Assembly: GCA_012269595.1 (NCBI GenBank)
Contig: JAAXJX010000003.1
Location: forward strand, 1 to 55,087
Reading direction: 5' to 3'
DNA: 55,087 bases
Source: Planctomycetia bacterium
GTDB taxonomy: Bacteria; Planctomycetota; UBA8108; UBA1146
Part shown: positions 9,244 through 17,766 of the stretch, piece by piece
Layout: each line of letters opens with the position of its first letter
How positions within the stretch are numbered: position 1 is the first letter of the stretch
The notes under the pieces: generated by a model
Told to the model about the DNA's origin: nothing
What the model saw: the letters and a program-made list of their open reading frames with translations, nothing else
Databases searched by the model: none
Position numbers and translations under genes: made by a program

Positions 9244-10391
9244 ACCCTTCTTCGACTCCGCAGCTTCAGCGATTGGAGATTCGAACTCTCAATCTGGAAT
9301 TGAATGAAAGTTTCGCCATCTCTGGTGGGGCTGTCGACTTTGCCGAGCTGGTTCTCTTTCGATTGATTGACACTGCGGGCAATATTGGACTTGGGGAGGC
9401 CGCGCCTTTTTCAGCCTATGACGGCATGACCCGTGATGGTGTTCTTGAGGCGATTCCCCGCCTCGATTTTTCATTCCTTGAACATCCTCCGCCGTCTCAA
9501 AATATCACTGAATCCCTGTCATGGATTGCCGACCAGTGGTTATCGGAAAAGGTACCCGGACCACTTCTTGCAGCAGTGGAAATGAGTTGGTGGGATCTGC
9601 TTGGCCAATTCCTTCAGAAGCCTGTTTATCAGTTCTTCGGCGATCATGGCCATTCAGCAGAAACCGGAATTACCATTGTTGTCGGGGACTTGGCCCATGC
9701 CAGAAAGTCGGCAGAGAGATATCGGGCTCTGGGTTTTTCCGATTTGAAGATCAAGCTCAGTGGAGACGTTCAGCAGGACTTGTCCAGAATGATGGCTGTC
9801 CGAGATGTCCATCCCGGATGTCGATTGTTGCTGGATGCCAATGGCGGATTCAATTTGAAAGATGCCATATGTTTCATCGATGAACTTTCTGCCCATGGGT
9901 TGGAAGTTGATTTTCTGGAGCAGCCGTTTCCAGCGGGTTCGTTGGAAGAAAACCGACAGTTTGCTTCCCTCAGTCCAATTCCCATTCTCGCTGATGAATC
10001 ATGTACATCTGTTGAGAGTCTGCGGGCTTGCTTCAATGAGGGAGCGTTTTCCGGGGTTAATTTGAAAACCCAGAAAAGCGGTGTCTGGGAATCGGTTCGG
10101 ATCCATGAAGCGACCCTTCAATCGGGCAGGAATCTCATGATTGGTGGGATGGTCGAGTCACCACTGTCGATGACTCTTTCAGCCCATTTGGTCAGGGGAT
10201 TGGGAAGTTTCGACTGGGTCGATCTGGACACCCCGCTCTTTATGAAGGAACATCCTTTCAATGGTGGGATTCAATTTGACTCAGGAATCGTCCACTTAAA
10301 GTCGGCCCCCGGGTTGGGGATCTCTCTGAATCCGGATTTCGAGGGTTGGGCGAGTTCTGACTGGGTTCCTGTTTGGCAAAGGGAGAAATGA
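9240..10391 (+). CDS. Enolase-superfamily enzyme, probable dipeptide epimerase
   Basis: A 383-residue muconate-lactonising-enzyme-like protein. The capping domain is at the N-terminus (residues 1-125) and the barrel follows. Catalytic signs are DLKIKLSG (the KxK base), metal ligands LLLDANGGF, FLEQPFP and ILADESC, and the opposite-face lysine in VNLKTQKSG. This arrangement matches L-Ala-D/L-Glu and related dipeptide epimerases best; o-succinylbenzoate synthase is the main alternative. ATG 9240 overlaps the aminopeptidase stop; an in-frame GTG at 9225 exists, but the GGGGGA just before 9240 and the coupling favour the shorter form. Dipeptide substrate is not predictable here. Confidence 0.85.
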   Translation: MNPSSTPQLQRLEIRTLNLELNESFAISGGAVDFAELVLFRLIDTAGNIGLGEAAPFSAYDGMTRDGVLEAIPRLDFSFLEHPPPSQNITESLSWIADQWLSEKVPGPLLAAVEMSWWDLLGQFLQKPVYQFFGDHGHSAETGITIVVGDLAHARKSAERYRALGFSDLKIKLSGDVQQDLSRMMAVRDVHPGCRLLLDANGGFNLKDAICFIDELSAHGLEVDFLEQPFPAGSLEENRQFASLSPIPILADESCTSVESLRACFNEGAFSGVNLKTQKSGVWESVRIHEATLQSGRNLMIGGMVESPLSMTLSAHLVRGLGSFDWVDLDTPLFMKEHPFNGGIQFDSGIVHLKSAPGLGISLNPDFEGWASSDWVPVWQREK

Positions 10392-11323
10392 TGAAGCTGC
10401 TTTCATGGTTGTGTCTTGCTCTGGTGTCGCTTCCGCTGCCTTCTGTTTCAAATGATCCCACTTCTGCCGATAGGTCCGCAGGGGAGTCGGTTCCAGTGGT
10501 GACTTTTCTTCAGGAGGTCACAGGCAGACCAGGAAGCCCTGAATCAAAAACGTATCAACAGAAAGTGGTTCTCTCAGCGGATCGCGTTTGGGTATTGGAC
10601 GAACGTCGGAATTTGATCCAAATCCTGCGTGGTGATCTTGATCCCGCAGTCCTTTGGGAGGTTTCCAGTGATCTGGCCCGCTATCGGGAGGTGACCGATC
10701 TTTCGAGGATCCAAAAAGATCGACGGACCCAGGAACTGCAATTTGTGCGCAGGGTTGCAGATCTTCCGCAAGACGAGAAGCGGGAAATGCTCAAGGGAGC
10801 GCATATCCGTCTCAACGATCAGGGAGAACCGATTCGCGAGATCGAGTTGGAAGAATTGGCTCCCTCTGAGGGGGCTGATGACAGTTTGAGGCGGGTCAAG
10901 GTCTATGAAAATGGACGACTCGTGGCCGACCTCAAATTGGCAAATATGGAAATCCCTTTTTCATTCGCTCCGCTCCATGAAGCAACGGGGGCATTCAGTC
11001 GTGAGGTTTTTGAGGTGATTCGCGATCTGAAAGGTTTTCCCGTATCCGGGACGATCTATGTCGTTACTGCCACATTGACCCATCCCCTCGAGTTCAAGAT
11101 TCGGGAAATCGAAAAAGGGTCCGTTGAAGCAAGTTTTTTCGATCTTCCCGAGGACTGTCAAAAAGAAGAGCAACGGGCATTCCTGAATTGTCCGATCTGC
11201 GGTTCAGAGGTGGAGCGCGAGAGCTCGGCTGCTCGTGCAAGAGACCGTGAAGGACAGTGGATCTTCTTCAAAACCCGGGAATGCTTCTCGGAGTGGAAAA
11301 AACAGCGCAAAGCTCGGCAGTAA
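10391..11323 (+). CDS. Exported protein of unknown function with C-terminal TRASH-like cysteine motif
   Basis: A 310-residue protein beginning with a clear signal peptide (MKLLSWLCLALVSLPLPS). I do not recognise the central part, which is charged and mostly beta. The last 45 residues contain CPICGSEV, then WIFFKTRECFSEW, the layout of a treble-clef or TRASH/YHS-like metal-binding finger. ATG 10391 is preceded by GGGAG; ATG 10388 and TTG 10373 are in-frame alternatives. The start touches the stop of the epimerase gene, so it is part of the same transcript. A role as a periplasmic metal-binding or protein-quality factor is possible but unsupported. Confidence 0.75.
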   Translation: MKLLSWLCLALVSLPLPSVSNDPTSADRSAGESVPVVTFLQEVTGRPGSPESKTYQQKVVLSADRVWVLDERRNLIQILRGDLDPAVLWEVSSDLARYREVTDLSRIQKDRRTQELQFVRRVADLPQDEKREMLKGAHIRLNDQGEPIREIELEELAPSEGADDSLRRVKVYENGRLVADLKLANMEIPFSFAPLHEATGAFSREVFEVIRDLKGFPVSGTIYVVTATLTHPLEFKIREIEKGSVEASFFDLPEDCQKEEQRAFLNCPICGSEVERESSAARARDREGQWIFFKTRECFSEWKKQRKARQ

Positions 11324-11331
11324 AAGAACAG

Positions 11332-12738
11332 TTACTCAGCCAGCGCTTCGTGAAGAGCGCTGAGATCTACCGGCTGTCCAGTGAGTGCGCTTTCCACGAT
11401 GGCTCCGATTCGAACCAGTGCTGCCCGATCCTGACCCTCAATTCGGGCCGTCAGATTCGCTGTCGTGTTCGAGGCACGGATCAACATCCAGCCATCCGGG
11501 AACGAGAGTCGGACTCCATCGAGATCGACCAGTTTTCCTCCCTGGGCATCAGACCGGAAGTGATCGATCAGGTAGTCGACGACCCCGAACTTGTGTTCTT
11601 CGGAGACCGGGATTTTGACCTCGGGTGTTGAGACTTTGACTGGGATGTCTGCGAAGAGGTCCGAGCACTTGCAATCATTTTGAGCCATGATTTCAAGGGT
11701 CAGGAGAGCGGCGAAGAAAGCATCGTCGAAGCCGTCCCCCTTGTGATTGACACAGATATGGCCGGAGAGTTCTCCGGCAAGGATCGCTCCCGTCTCACGC
11801 ATTTTTTCCTTGATGATGGAGTGGCCGGTTTTGCTCAGGATCGGTTCTCCACCTGCTTCGACAATTGCAGGCTCGATATCATCGGAGCATTTGACGTCGA
11901 AGATAATTTTCCCGCCGGGGACTTCTTTCAGAAGGTGACGGGCAAAAGCCAGAAGCAGAAGGTCTGCCGAGATCTTTTGACCGTTTTCATCGATCAGTCC
12001 GACCCTGTCCGAGTCCCCATCGAAACCAAACCCACAGGCGTAATCTCCCTCAGCAACCAGATCACAAAGAGCCTTCATGTATTTGGGCACTTCCGGATCC
12101 GGGAGATGGTTAGGAAAGGTTCCGTCCGGTTCTGCGTAGAGGGCATCGACTTCGATACCGAGCTTTTCAAAGAGGGGAAGGATGACGGGGCCAGCAGTGC
12201 CGTTACCACAGTCGATGGCGACCTTGAATCCTTCCGGAAAAGAGAATCGATCCACCCTGGAGGTCAGATAGTCGTCGAGAATGTTGCGACTCGATCGGGA
12301 GCCCTGGTTTTCAACGGGAGAAGCGGTCAGGCATTTCCCGTGGAGGAGTTGCAGTTCATCGCCCCAAATCGGATACAGCCCACGGGTGATTTTCAGCCCG
12401 TTGTAATTAATCGGGTTATGGCTTCCCGTGATCATGACGCCACCGTCGCAATTCAAATGCTTGACGGCCCAGTATAGGACGGGAGTGGGAACGTCGTGAA
12501 TTTCGATCACGTCAAGACCTGCGGAGCAAAGCCCTTCCGTCACCGCATCGGCAAATCGGGGGCTGGATTCACGGACGTCATGACCGACAACGATCTGGCG
12601 GGCGTTTCCTTCGGCCAGATGAAGCCCCAGGCCAAGGCCGATCTGTCGAATCCTATCGACGGTGAGGTCTTCCTCGACGATGCCGCGGATGTCATAGGTT
12701 CGGAAAATGCCGATGGGGAGATCGCCTTGCTGGTTCAC
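11332..12738 (-). CDS. Phosphomannomutase/phosphoglucomutase
   Basis: A 468-residue member of the alpha-D-phosphohexomutase family, interconverting hexose 1- and 6-phosphates for polysaccharide precursors. All four signature loops are present: the phosphoserine loop ITGSHNPINYNG, the metal loop GFDGDSDRVG, the sugar loop GELSGHI and the phosphate-binding RASNTTANLT. Start is GTG 12738 after AGGAGGA. The two 3' ends (this gene and the exported protein) are 8 nt apart with no obvious terminator; a hairpin CAGCGCT/AGCGCTG lies just inside the coding end. It may supply mannose-1-phosphate to the guanylyltransferase at 26433. Confidence 0.93.
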   Translation of the reverse strand: MNQQGDLPIGIFRTYDIRGIVEEDLTVDRIRQIGLGLGLHLAEGNARQIVVGHDVRESSPRFADAVTEGLCSAGLDVIEIHDVPTPVLYWAVKHLNCDGGVMITGSHNPINYNGLKITRGLYPIWGDELQLLHGKCLTASPVENQGSRSSRNILDDYLTSRVDRFSFPEGFKVAIDCGNGTAGPVILPLFEKLGIEVDALYAEPDGTFPNHLPDPEVPKYMKALCDLVAEGDYACGFGFDGDSDRVGLIDENGQKISADLLLLAFARHLLKEVPGGKIIFDVKCSDDIEPAIVEAGGEPILSKTGHSIIKEKMRETGAILAGELSGHICVNHKGDGFDDAFFAALLTLEIMAQNDCKCSDLFADIPVKVSTPEVKIPVSEEHKFGVVDYLIDHFRSDAQGGKLVDLDGVRLSFPDGWMLIRASNTTANLTARIEGQDRAALVRIGAIVESALTGQPVDLSALHEALAE

Positions 12739-12880
12739 GGTTCCTCCTGTTGATTCAGCGTGGTCGGTGGGGCCAGGCTGCCTGGGATTGGAGTGGGGCG
12801 ATTCCTGTTCGTCCCTGTCATGATTCCCTGTGCGGGGGTATGCTTGCTCAACTTTAGTTTTTCACGGGGGGTGGTGCAAC

Positions 12881-14254
12881 ATGCTCTTTAATCACAGTCG
12901 ACGACTGGGAATCTTTGCGATCCTGCTTTTTGCTCTGCTGGGCTTGAGTGAAAGTGTTTACGCAAACTCGCAGGCTGAGACCCAGAGTTCTGTATCGAGC
13001 GAGCAGGCGCCAGCGGTCAGTGAACCGGATAAGCCCATTTCCAGTATGGGGGACCGACTACGAAGCCTGTTGGGAATCGCCGCGTTTCTGGGGTTGTGTG
13101 TTTTTCTTTCCAACTCCCGCAGTGATATCAATTGGCGAACCGTTTTCTGGGGATTGGGGCTGCAGTTTTTTCTGGGCTTCCTGATTTTGAAAACAGCGGC
13201 GGGTACGGAATTGACCCTCGCGGCCAAGGATGTTTTTCAGGGCATCCTCGACTATTCAAAAATGGGGACAGGGATGGTCTTCGGTACTCTTCCTGACGTG
13301 GAAGGGGCCGGTTTTCAGCTTTGGATCGTCCTGTTGGGAACCATCATCTTTGTTTCGGCGGTGATGGCCGTGCTTTATCACCTGGGTGTCCTTCAGTTCG
13401 TGGTCTGGTGTATCGCCCGCGTCATGCAGAAAACGATGGGAACCAGTGGTCCGGAATCCCTGGCCGCGGCGGCCAACATTTTCGCTGGCCAGACCGAGGC
13501 CCCTCTGGTCATTCGTCCTTACCTGAAAAAGATGACCGATTCCGAAGTGATGGCCCTCATGACCGGCGGAATGGCGACGGTGGCGGGCAGTGTCTTTGCG
13601 GCATACGTGGGTATGGGGATTGACGCGGGGCATTTGATGGCCGCCAGTTTCATGTCGGCCCCAGCGGCGTTGCTGATCGGAAAGGTGCTGATACCTGAAA
13701 AGGGGGGGCAGGGGGATGTCTCTGCTGCCAAGCTGGAGATTCATCGCACCGATTCCAATGTGCTGGATGCTGCCTGTCGGGGAACCAGTGAAGGCCTCAT
13801 GCTGGCTTTGAATGTGATTGCCATGCTGATTGCATTTGTGGCCATGGTGGCACTGGTCAATGGGGCTCTGGGATATGTCAGTAATGGAGCACTGTCTCTT
13901 CAGGTTCTGTTCTCCTATCTCTTCTGGCCCTTCGCCTGGTTGCTGGGGGTGGACCAGCAGGATGTTTCTGCAGTAGCCGCACTCATTGGCACCAAAACGG
14001 TCCTGAACGAGTTCGTGGCTTTCCTGGAGCTTTCCGGGGAAGGTGGAAGTGGTCTTTCAGAGCGATCAAAAACCCTGACTACCTACGCCCTCTGTGGTTT
14101 TGCCAACTTTGCCAGTGTGGCGATTCAGATCGGCGGAATCAGTACTCTTGAGCCTGGCTTGAGACCCCGGTTGGCTGCGATGGGGTTGAAAGCCCTGATC
14201 GGTGGAACCCTTGCGGCCCTGATGACCGGTTGTGTGGTGGGTGTGCTTCTGTGA
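12881..14254 (+). CDS. Concentrative nucleoside transporter (NupC/CNT family)
   Basis: A 457-residue inner-membrane symporter that imports nucleosides with protons or sodium. The family start is seen at INWRTVFWGLGLQF. The substrate-site stretch AGQTEAPLVI and the gate and C-terminal helices follow, including ALIGTKTVLNEFVAF. Multiple hydrophobic helices span the rest. An extra N-terminal part (residues 1-55) looks like a signal peptide (cleavage near VYANSQ) plus a Ser/Glu-rich linker, absent in E. coli NupC. ATG 12881 is preferred to the upstream GTG at 12830. Its stop overlaps the start of a purine nucleoside phosphorylase, so uptake and cleavage are coupled. Confidence 0.93.
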   Translation: MLFNHSRRLGIFAILLFALLGLSESVYANSQAETQSSVSSEQAPAVSEPDKPISSMGDRLRSLLGIAAFLGLCVFLSNSRSDINWRTVFWGLGLQFFLGFLILKTAAGTELTLAAKDVFQGILDYSKMGTGMVFGTLPDVEGAGFQLWIVLLGTIIFVSAVMAVLYHLGVLQFVVWCIARVMQKTMGTSGPESLAAAANIFAGQTEAPLVIRPYLKKMTDSEVMALMTGGMATVAGSVFAAYVGMGIDAGHLMAASFMSAPAALLIGKVLIPEKGGQGDVSAAKLEIHRTDSNVLDAACRGTSEGLMLALNVIAMLIAFVAMVALVNGALGYVSNGALSLQVLFSYLFWPFAWLLGVDQQDVSAVAALIGTKTVLNEFVAFLELSGEGGSGLSERSKTLTTYALCGFANFASVAIQIGGISTLEPGLRPRLAAMGLKALIGGTLAALMTGCVVGVLL

Positions 14255-15051
14255 TCGACGACGCCTGTCAGTTTTTGCGTGAGCGCTGGGGGGACTGGTG
14301 CCCCGAGGTGGGCATCGTTCTGGGGTCCGGGATTCAGTTGTCCGGAGATGATTTCCGGGAAGTGGATCGGGTTCCCTGTCGCGACATTCCGGGCCTGCCT
14401 GTTCCGTCAGTTGAGGGGCATGCCGGAGAATGGGCCGCCTACGATCATGGGGATCTCCCCGTTTTGCTTCTGGGTGGTCGGGTCCATCTGTACGAAGGTC
14501 ACTCCGTCGAGGCCGTGACCACCGGGATGGAGATCCTTGCGGGACTCGGTTGCGGAAAAGTGATTTTGACCAATGCCGCCGGAGGAATCCGGCCTGGCTG
14601 GCAACCGGGTGAAGTGGTAATGATCCGCGGGCATCTGGATTTTCAGTTACAGGGAATGATCACTCCAGGGGGGAGTGGGGACGTTTTCGATCCCCTCTGG
14701 CAGGAGCGCATCCAGATCCGATCAAGACGCGACGATGGATCCGAACTGGCAGAAGGTGTTTACGCAGGACTGCCGGGGCCCACCTATGAAACTCCTGCCG
14801 AAGTCCAGATGCTGCGCAAGCTGGGAGCAGATCTGGTGGGAATGTCCACGATTCAGGAAGCTCGCAAGGCCCAATCTCTGCGAATGGACGCTGTTGCTTT
14901 TTCTCTGGTGACGAATGCTGCGGCGGGAACCGGTGATTCCGAAGAACTGAATCACGAAGAGGTGTTGCAGGCGGGTCGTGACTCCCGGGATCGGGTTCTC
15001 CAGGTGGTCAGGCGAGCTCTCGCCTGCCACGCTGCCGATGCTGAATCCTGA
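14251..15051 (+). CDS. Purine nucleoside phosphorylase
   Basis: A 266-residue trimeric-type (PNP/MTAP) phosphorylase that splits purine nucleosides with phosphate. Motifs are VGIVLGSGIQ, GGRVHLYEGH, LTNAAGGI, GPTYETPAEVQMLRKLGADLVGMST and SLVTNAAAGTGD, the last holding the purine-site asparagine. The GTG at 14251 overlaps the transporter stop as GTGA. The preceding track of possible starts inside the transporter has no support. In the family a Glu follows the MST segment; here STIQEAR supplies it. It is convergent with uridine phosphorylase, making a purine plus pyrimidine salvage set. Confidence 0.93.
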   Translation: MIDDACQFLRERWGDWCPEVGIVLGSGIQLSGDDFREVDRVPCRDIPGLPVPSVEGHAGEWAAYDHGDLPVLLLGGRVHLYEGHSVEAVTTGMEILAGLGCGKVILTNAAGGIRPGWQPGEVVMIRGHLDFQLQGMITPGGSGDVFDPLWQERIQIRSRRDDGSELAEGVYAGLPGPTYETPAEVQMLRKLGADLVGMSTIQEARKAQSLRMDAVAFSLVTNAAAGTGDSEELNHEEVLQAGRDSRDRVLQVVRRALACHAADAES

Positions 15052-15065
15052 GATTCAGGATTCCT
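15041..15065. terminator. Hairpin spanning the two convergent stop codons (possible bidirectional terminator)
   Basis: AATCCTGA-GAT-TCAGGATT forms a perfect 8-bp stem. Its arms contain the stop codons of the purine nucleoside phosphorylase (TGA 15049-15051) and, on the other strand, of uridine phosphorylase. There is no T run, so terminator activity is uncertain. Confidence 0.4.
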
Positions 15066-15831
15066 GACGATCCAGATCCAGGCTGACCAGAGCATCGAGA
15101 GCCACATTCACACAACGGTCTTCCAGAGCCGGCTTGTCCTCCGGATTGAGGAACTGATCATGCTGGCGCCTTCCGAAGACGGTGCAGATGCACCCTGAGC
15201 GCCACTTCTTCAGTGAGGCCAGGGTGAAGAGTGTGGACGCTTCCATCTCCATATTGGCGACACCGATGGCGGCCAGTTTTTCCACCACCTGTGGGTCACG
15301 AGGAGGAAAGCCCTCTTCGTCACGGCCCTGGGCTCCGTAAAAACCGGGGGCTGTGGCGGTGATTCCCATGTGTACGGGCGCACCCTGTTGACGGGAACAG
15401 GCCATGAGCGCATGAACCACATCCGGGTGGGCGACTGCGGGGTATCCCTCCGGGACGAAGGTGGTGGAGGTATTCTCCATGCGGACCGCACCCATGCTGA
15501 CCACCAGATCTCCGAGATGAATGTCAGGATCGAGACCGCCGCAGGATCCTGCACGAATCAGTATCGGGTCGTCGACGATCTTGGACAGTTCCACCATTGC
15601 GATCTCGATATTGCTGGCTCCAATCCCCGTGGCCATGAGGGAGACTTCTTCCCCCTTCCAGGTTCCGGTGATGGTCAGGTATTCCCTGCAGCTCCATTCT
15701 CCACGGATTTCATCGAGGTTTTCCGAGAATCGACGAACTCGCTCGGGGTCTCCGGCGAGCAGGATTCTGCGGGCGACGTCGCCTCGGGCGAGTCCGATAT
15801 GATATTGGCGGATCGTGTTTTCCTGATTCAT
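15055..15831 (-). CDS. udp: Uridine phosphorylase
   Basis: A 258-residue NP-I family hexameric-type phosphorylase that converts uridine and phosphate to uracil and ribose-1-phosphate. Family marks are HIGLARGDVARRILLAGDPER, the phosphate-site IRAGSCGGL and VANMEMEASTLFTLA, the last separating uridine phosphorylase from DeoD. ATG 15831 has GGAG 7 nt upstream; the longer reading to TTG 15849 lacks a site. It is convergent with the purine nucleoside phosphorylase and 4 nt from it. Specificity for uridine over other pyrimidine nucleosides is inferred from motif similarity. Confidence 0.92.
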   Translation of the reverse strand: MNQENTIRQYHIGLARGDVARRILLAGDPERVRRFSENLDEIRGEWSCREYLTITGTWKGEEVSLMATGIGASNIEIAMVELSKIVDDPILIRAGSCGGLDPDIHLGDLVVSMGAVRMENTSTTFVPEGYPAVAHPDVVHALMACSRQQGAPVHMGITATAPGFYGAQGRDEEGFPPRDPQVVEKLAAIGVANMEMEASTLFTLASLKKWRSGCICTVFGRRQHDQFLNPEDKPALEDRCVNVALDALVSLDLDRQES

Positions 15832-15963
15832 CGTCAACTCCATAGGCAAAATCTGTCCTGAAGATCATCCGTCTGGATCAGATTGTAACGAAATGGCCTG
15901 AAAAATTCTCCAATTGTGGAACCTGTGGGTCCAGATCGGGGTTTCCGTGTTTGGTGCGAGCCC

Positions 15964-15993
15964 TTGGAAGTGACTCTGCGACCATGATATTAT
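15964..15993 (+). promoter_or_regulatory. Candidate promoter of the VWA-domain gene
   Basis: TTGGAA (15964-15969) and TATTAT (15988-15993) are spaced by 18 nt, about 90 nt before the ATG at 16087. The rest of the 255-nt divergent gap (15832-16086) shows nothing else clear. Confidence 0.5.
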
Positions 15994-16086
15994 CGAAATC
16001 GTCTCATTGCCCTGTTACCTCTCAGCACCCAGTTGCGCCATGCATGGGGGATTTCGCTGGTGGTAACCCATTTTGAAGGAACTGGT

Positions 16087-17703
16087 ATGAAGTTTCGCTT
16101 GGATTCAATGTTGAGGCCATCGCCTTTGAGTCTTCTGGGTCTCTTGGCACTGTTTGCCTTCTGTTTGTCGATTCTGCCCACTGATTTGTCCGCCTCGTCG
16201 AGTACCGCTCTGGATGCAAAGCAGATCAAGAAACTCAAGAAGGACTACGGAAAAGCAATTCAGGGGCAGCAGAATGATTCTGCCATCGATGTGATTCGCC
16301 AGATTACTGCGTTCGGTACACCGGACGCTCTCGAGACGGTGTACGACCTGGGTTACCAGAATGGATCAGTGCCGGCTGTCTACGACGTGATCTGCGAAGA
16401 GCTGTCGATGATGACAGGGATCGTTGAGCACATCTCCACCCGTTACGACAAAATCGACAGCAAGGGTGATTTCCGCGAGCGTGTGTACATGACGGATATT
16501 CTCGCCTATCCCACCAACAAGCGCGGTGAGCTCAATGACCGCAAGGTGTCGCTGGAAAAGCAGTTGAAGCGGGTCGAGGAAAATGGCCTGCCCCCCGGGA
16601 GTGATCCTTCGATCCCCGATCGACTGAAGCAGGAGATCGATGCCCTCAGCAAGCAGATCGACCGTTTGAAGGGGCAGCAGAATGATGAAGCCATCAAATT
16701 GATGGTTTTGTTTCTCGATGACAAATCCCCGTTTGTACAGGGTGCAGCGGTGGAAGCGTTCCGCAAAAGTCAGAGTGCGGTCTGTGTCGAGCCTCTGATC
16801 AACCTGTTGGAGAAATTGCTCAAGAAGCGCAAGGACGTTCTTTACCATCAGGTACGGGATGCCCTTTGGGAGCTGACGGGGCAGGACTTTGAGCTGATCG
16901 AAGAGTGGTTTGCCTGGTGGGAGCCGCGCCAAAACACCTTCGATCCGATGGAAGAGACCCACGACGGCAAAACCGGAGTCAAGCGCAAGCGCAGGGGAGA
17001 CGATCCGGAGTTCTGGGGCGTTCCTGTGGAGTCCAAGAACATCGTATTCGTGATCGATACCAGTGGCTCCATGAGATACGTCCACAAGGATGATATCCCG
17101 GGACTTGCCCGCGGAGATGGATCCGACGGGGGACAGAGCAGTGGAGGGGGTCAAATGACCGCCGATCAACAGCGCCTGGCCCGGTTCTGGACTCGCATGG
17201 AGATGGCCAAGCGTGAACTCCGCAAGGTGATCCGCAAGATGTCCAAGGACGCTGCATTCAACTGCGTGCGCTTTGATACCAATGTTTCGAAGTTCAAGAA
17301 GAAAGCCACGCCTGCTTCCAATGGCAATAAAAAGAGTGCCATCAAGTGGGTGGATGGTCTGAAGCACAATGGTAACACCAACACCATGGATGCCCTGATT
17401 CAGGCATTCAGTCAGGACGCCCGGACCAACACCATTTTCTTTTTGAGTGATGGATTGCCCTCCGTGGACGGCAAGGTGAATGATCCGACCCAACCGATCC
17501 TCGACAAGGTCTTTGAGCTGAACCGTTTCCGCAAGATCAAGATCCACTGCTTTGGATTCCACCCCTTCACACAGGGCGGGCAGCAGATGCCGGGGCTGAC
17601 TGAAGCGAATACATGGCTGAAAAAGTTGGCAGAGACGACCGGTGGAACCTACACCGACATGAAGGTTGATCCGAAGATTACTCCGGATAACCCGGGAGAG
17701 TGA
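16087..17703 (+). CDS. Exported von Willebrand factor A domain protein
   Basis: A 538-residue protein with a signal peptide (hydrophobic core PLSLLGLLALFAFCLSIL, cleavage near LSASS). Residues about 40-270 are helical with coiled coil (KQLKRVEEN, KQIDRLKGQQ) and HEAT-like repeats (DDKSPFVQGAAVEAF). The VWA domain starts near residue 316: VFVIDTSGSM provides the DxSxS of the metal site, GNTNTMD the Thr, and FFLSDGLPS the Asp. ATG 16087 follows AAGGA at 6 nt. Such proteins act in the envelope as scaffold or adhesion factors; partner unknown. It has its own promoter and a strong terminator. Confidence 0.87.
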   Translation: MKFRLDSMLRPSPLSLLGLLALFAFCLSILPTDLSASSSTALDAKQIKKLKKDYGKAIQGQQNDSAIDVIRQITAFGTPDALETVYDLGYQNGSVPAVYDVICEELSMMTGIVEHISTRYDKIDSKGDFRERVYMTDILAYPTNKRGELNDRKVSLEKQLKRVEENGLPPGSDPSIPDRLKQEIDALSKQIDRLKGQQNDEAIKLMVLFLDDKSPFVQGAAVEAFRKSQSAVCVEPLINLLEKLLKKRKDVLYHQVRDALWELTGQDFELIEEWFAWWEPRQNTFDPMEETHDGKTGVKRKRRGDDPEFWGVPVESKNIVFVIDTSGSMRYVHKDDIPGLARGDGSDGGQSSGGGQMTADQQRLARFWTRMEMAKRELRKVIRKMSKDAAFNCVRFDTNVSKFKKKATPASNGNKKSAIKWVDGLKHNGNTNTMDALIQAFSQDARTNTIFFLSDGLPSVDGKVNDPTQPILDKVFELNRFRKIKIHCFGFHPFTQGGQQMPGLTEANTWLKKLAETTGGTYTDMKVDPKITPDNPGE

Positions 17704-17726
17704 TCCACGTTTTCGTCTGAAGTGAC

Positions 17727-17766
17727 AAGGCCCCTTAGCCGCGAGCCGGCTAAGGGGCCTTTTTTA
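17727..17766 (+). terminator. Strong Rho-independent terminator
   Basis: A perfect 15-bp stem AAGGCCCCTTAGCCG / CGGCTAAGGGGCCTT with a 5-base loop is followed by TTTTA. The T run contains the stop codon of the convergent gene. No T run flanks the other side, so it mainly serves the plus strand. Confidence 0.95.

Noticed and set aside
11341-11362. Terminator hairpin CAGCGCT/AGCGCTG between convergent genes
   Set aside because: It lies inside the phosphomannomutase coding end and has no T run.
16366-17562. Long minus-strand open frame of 398 codons
   Set aside because: It is a shadow opposite the VWA gene, with no ribosome-binding site and no recognisable domain.
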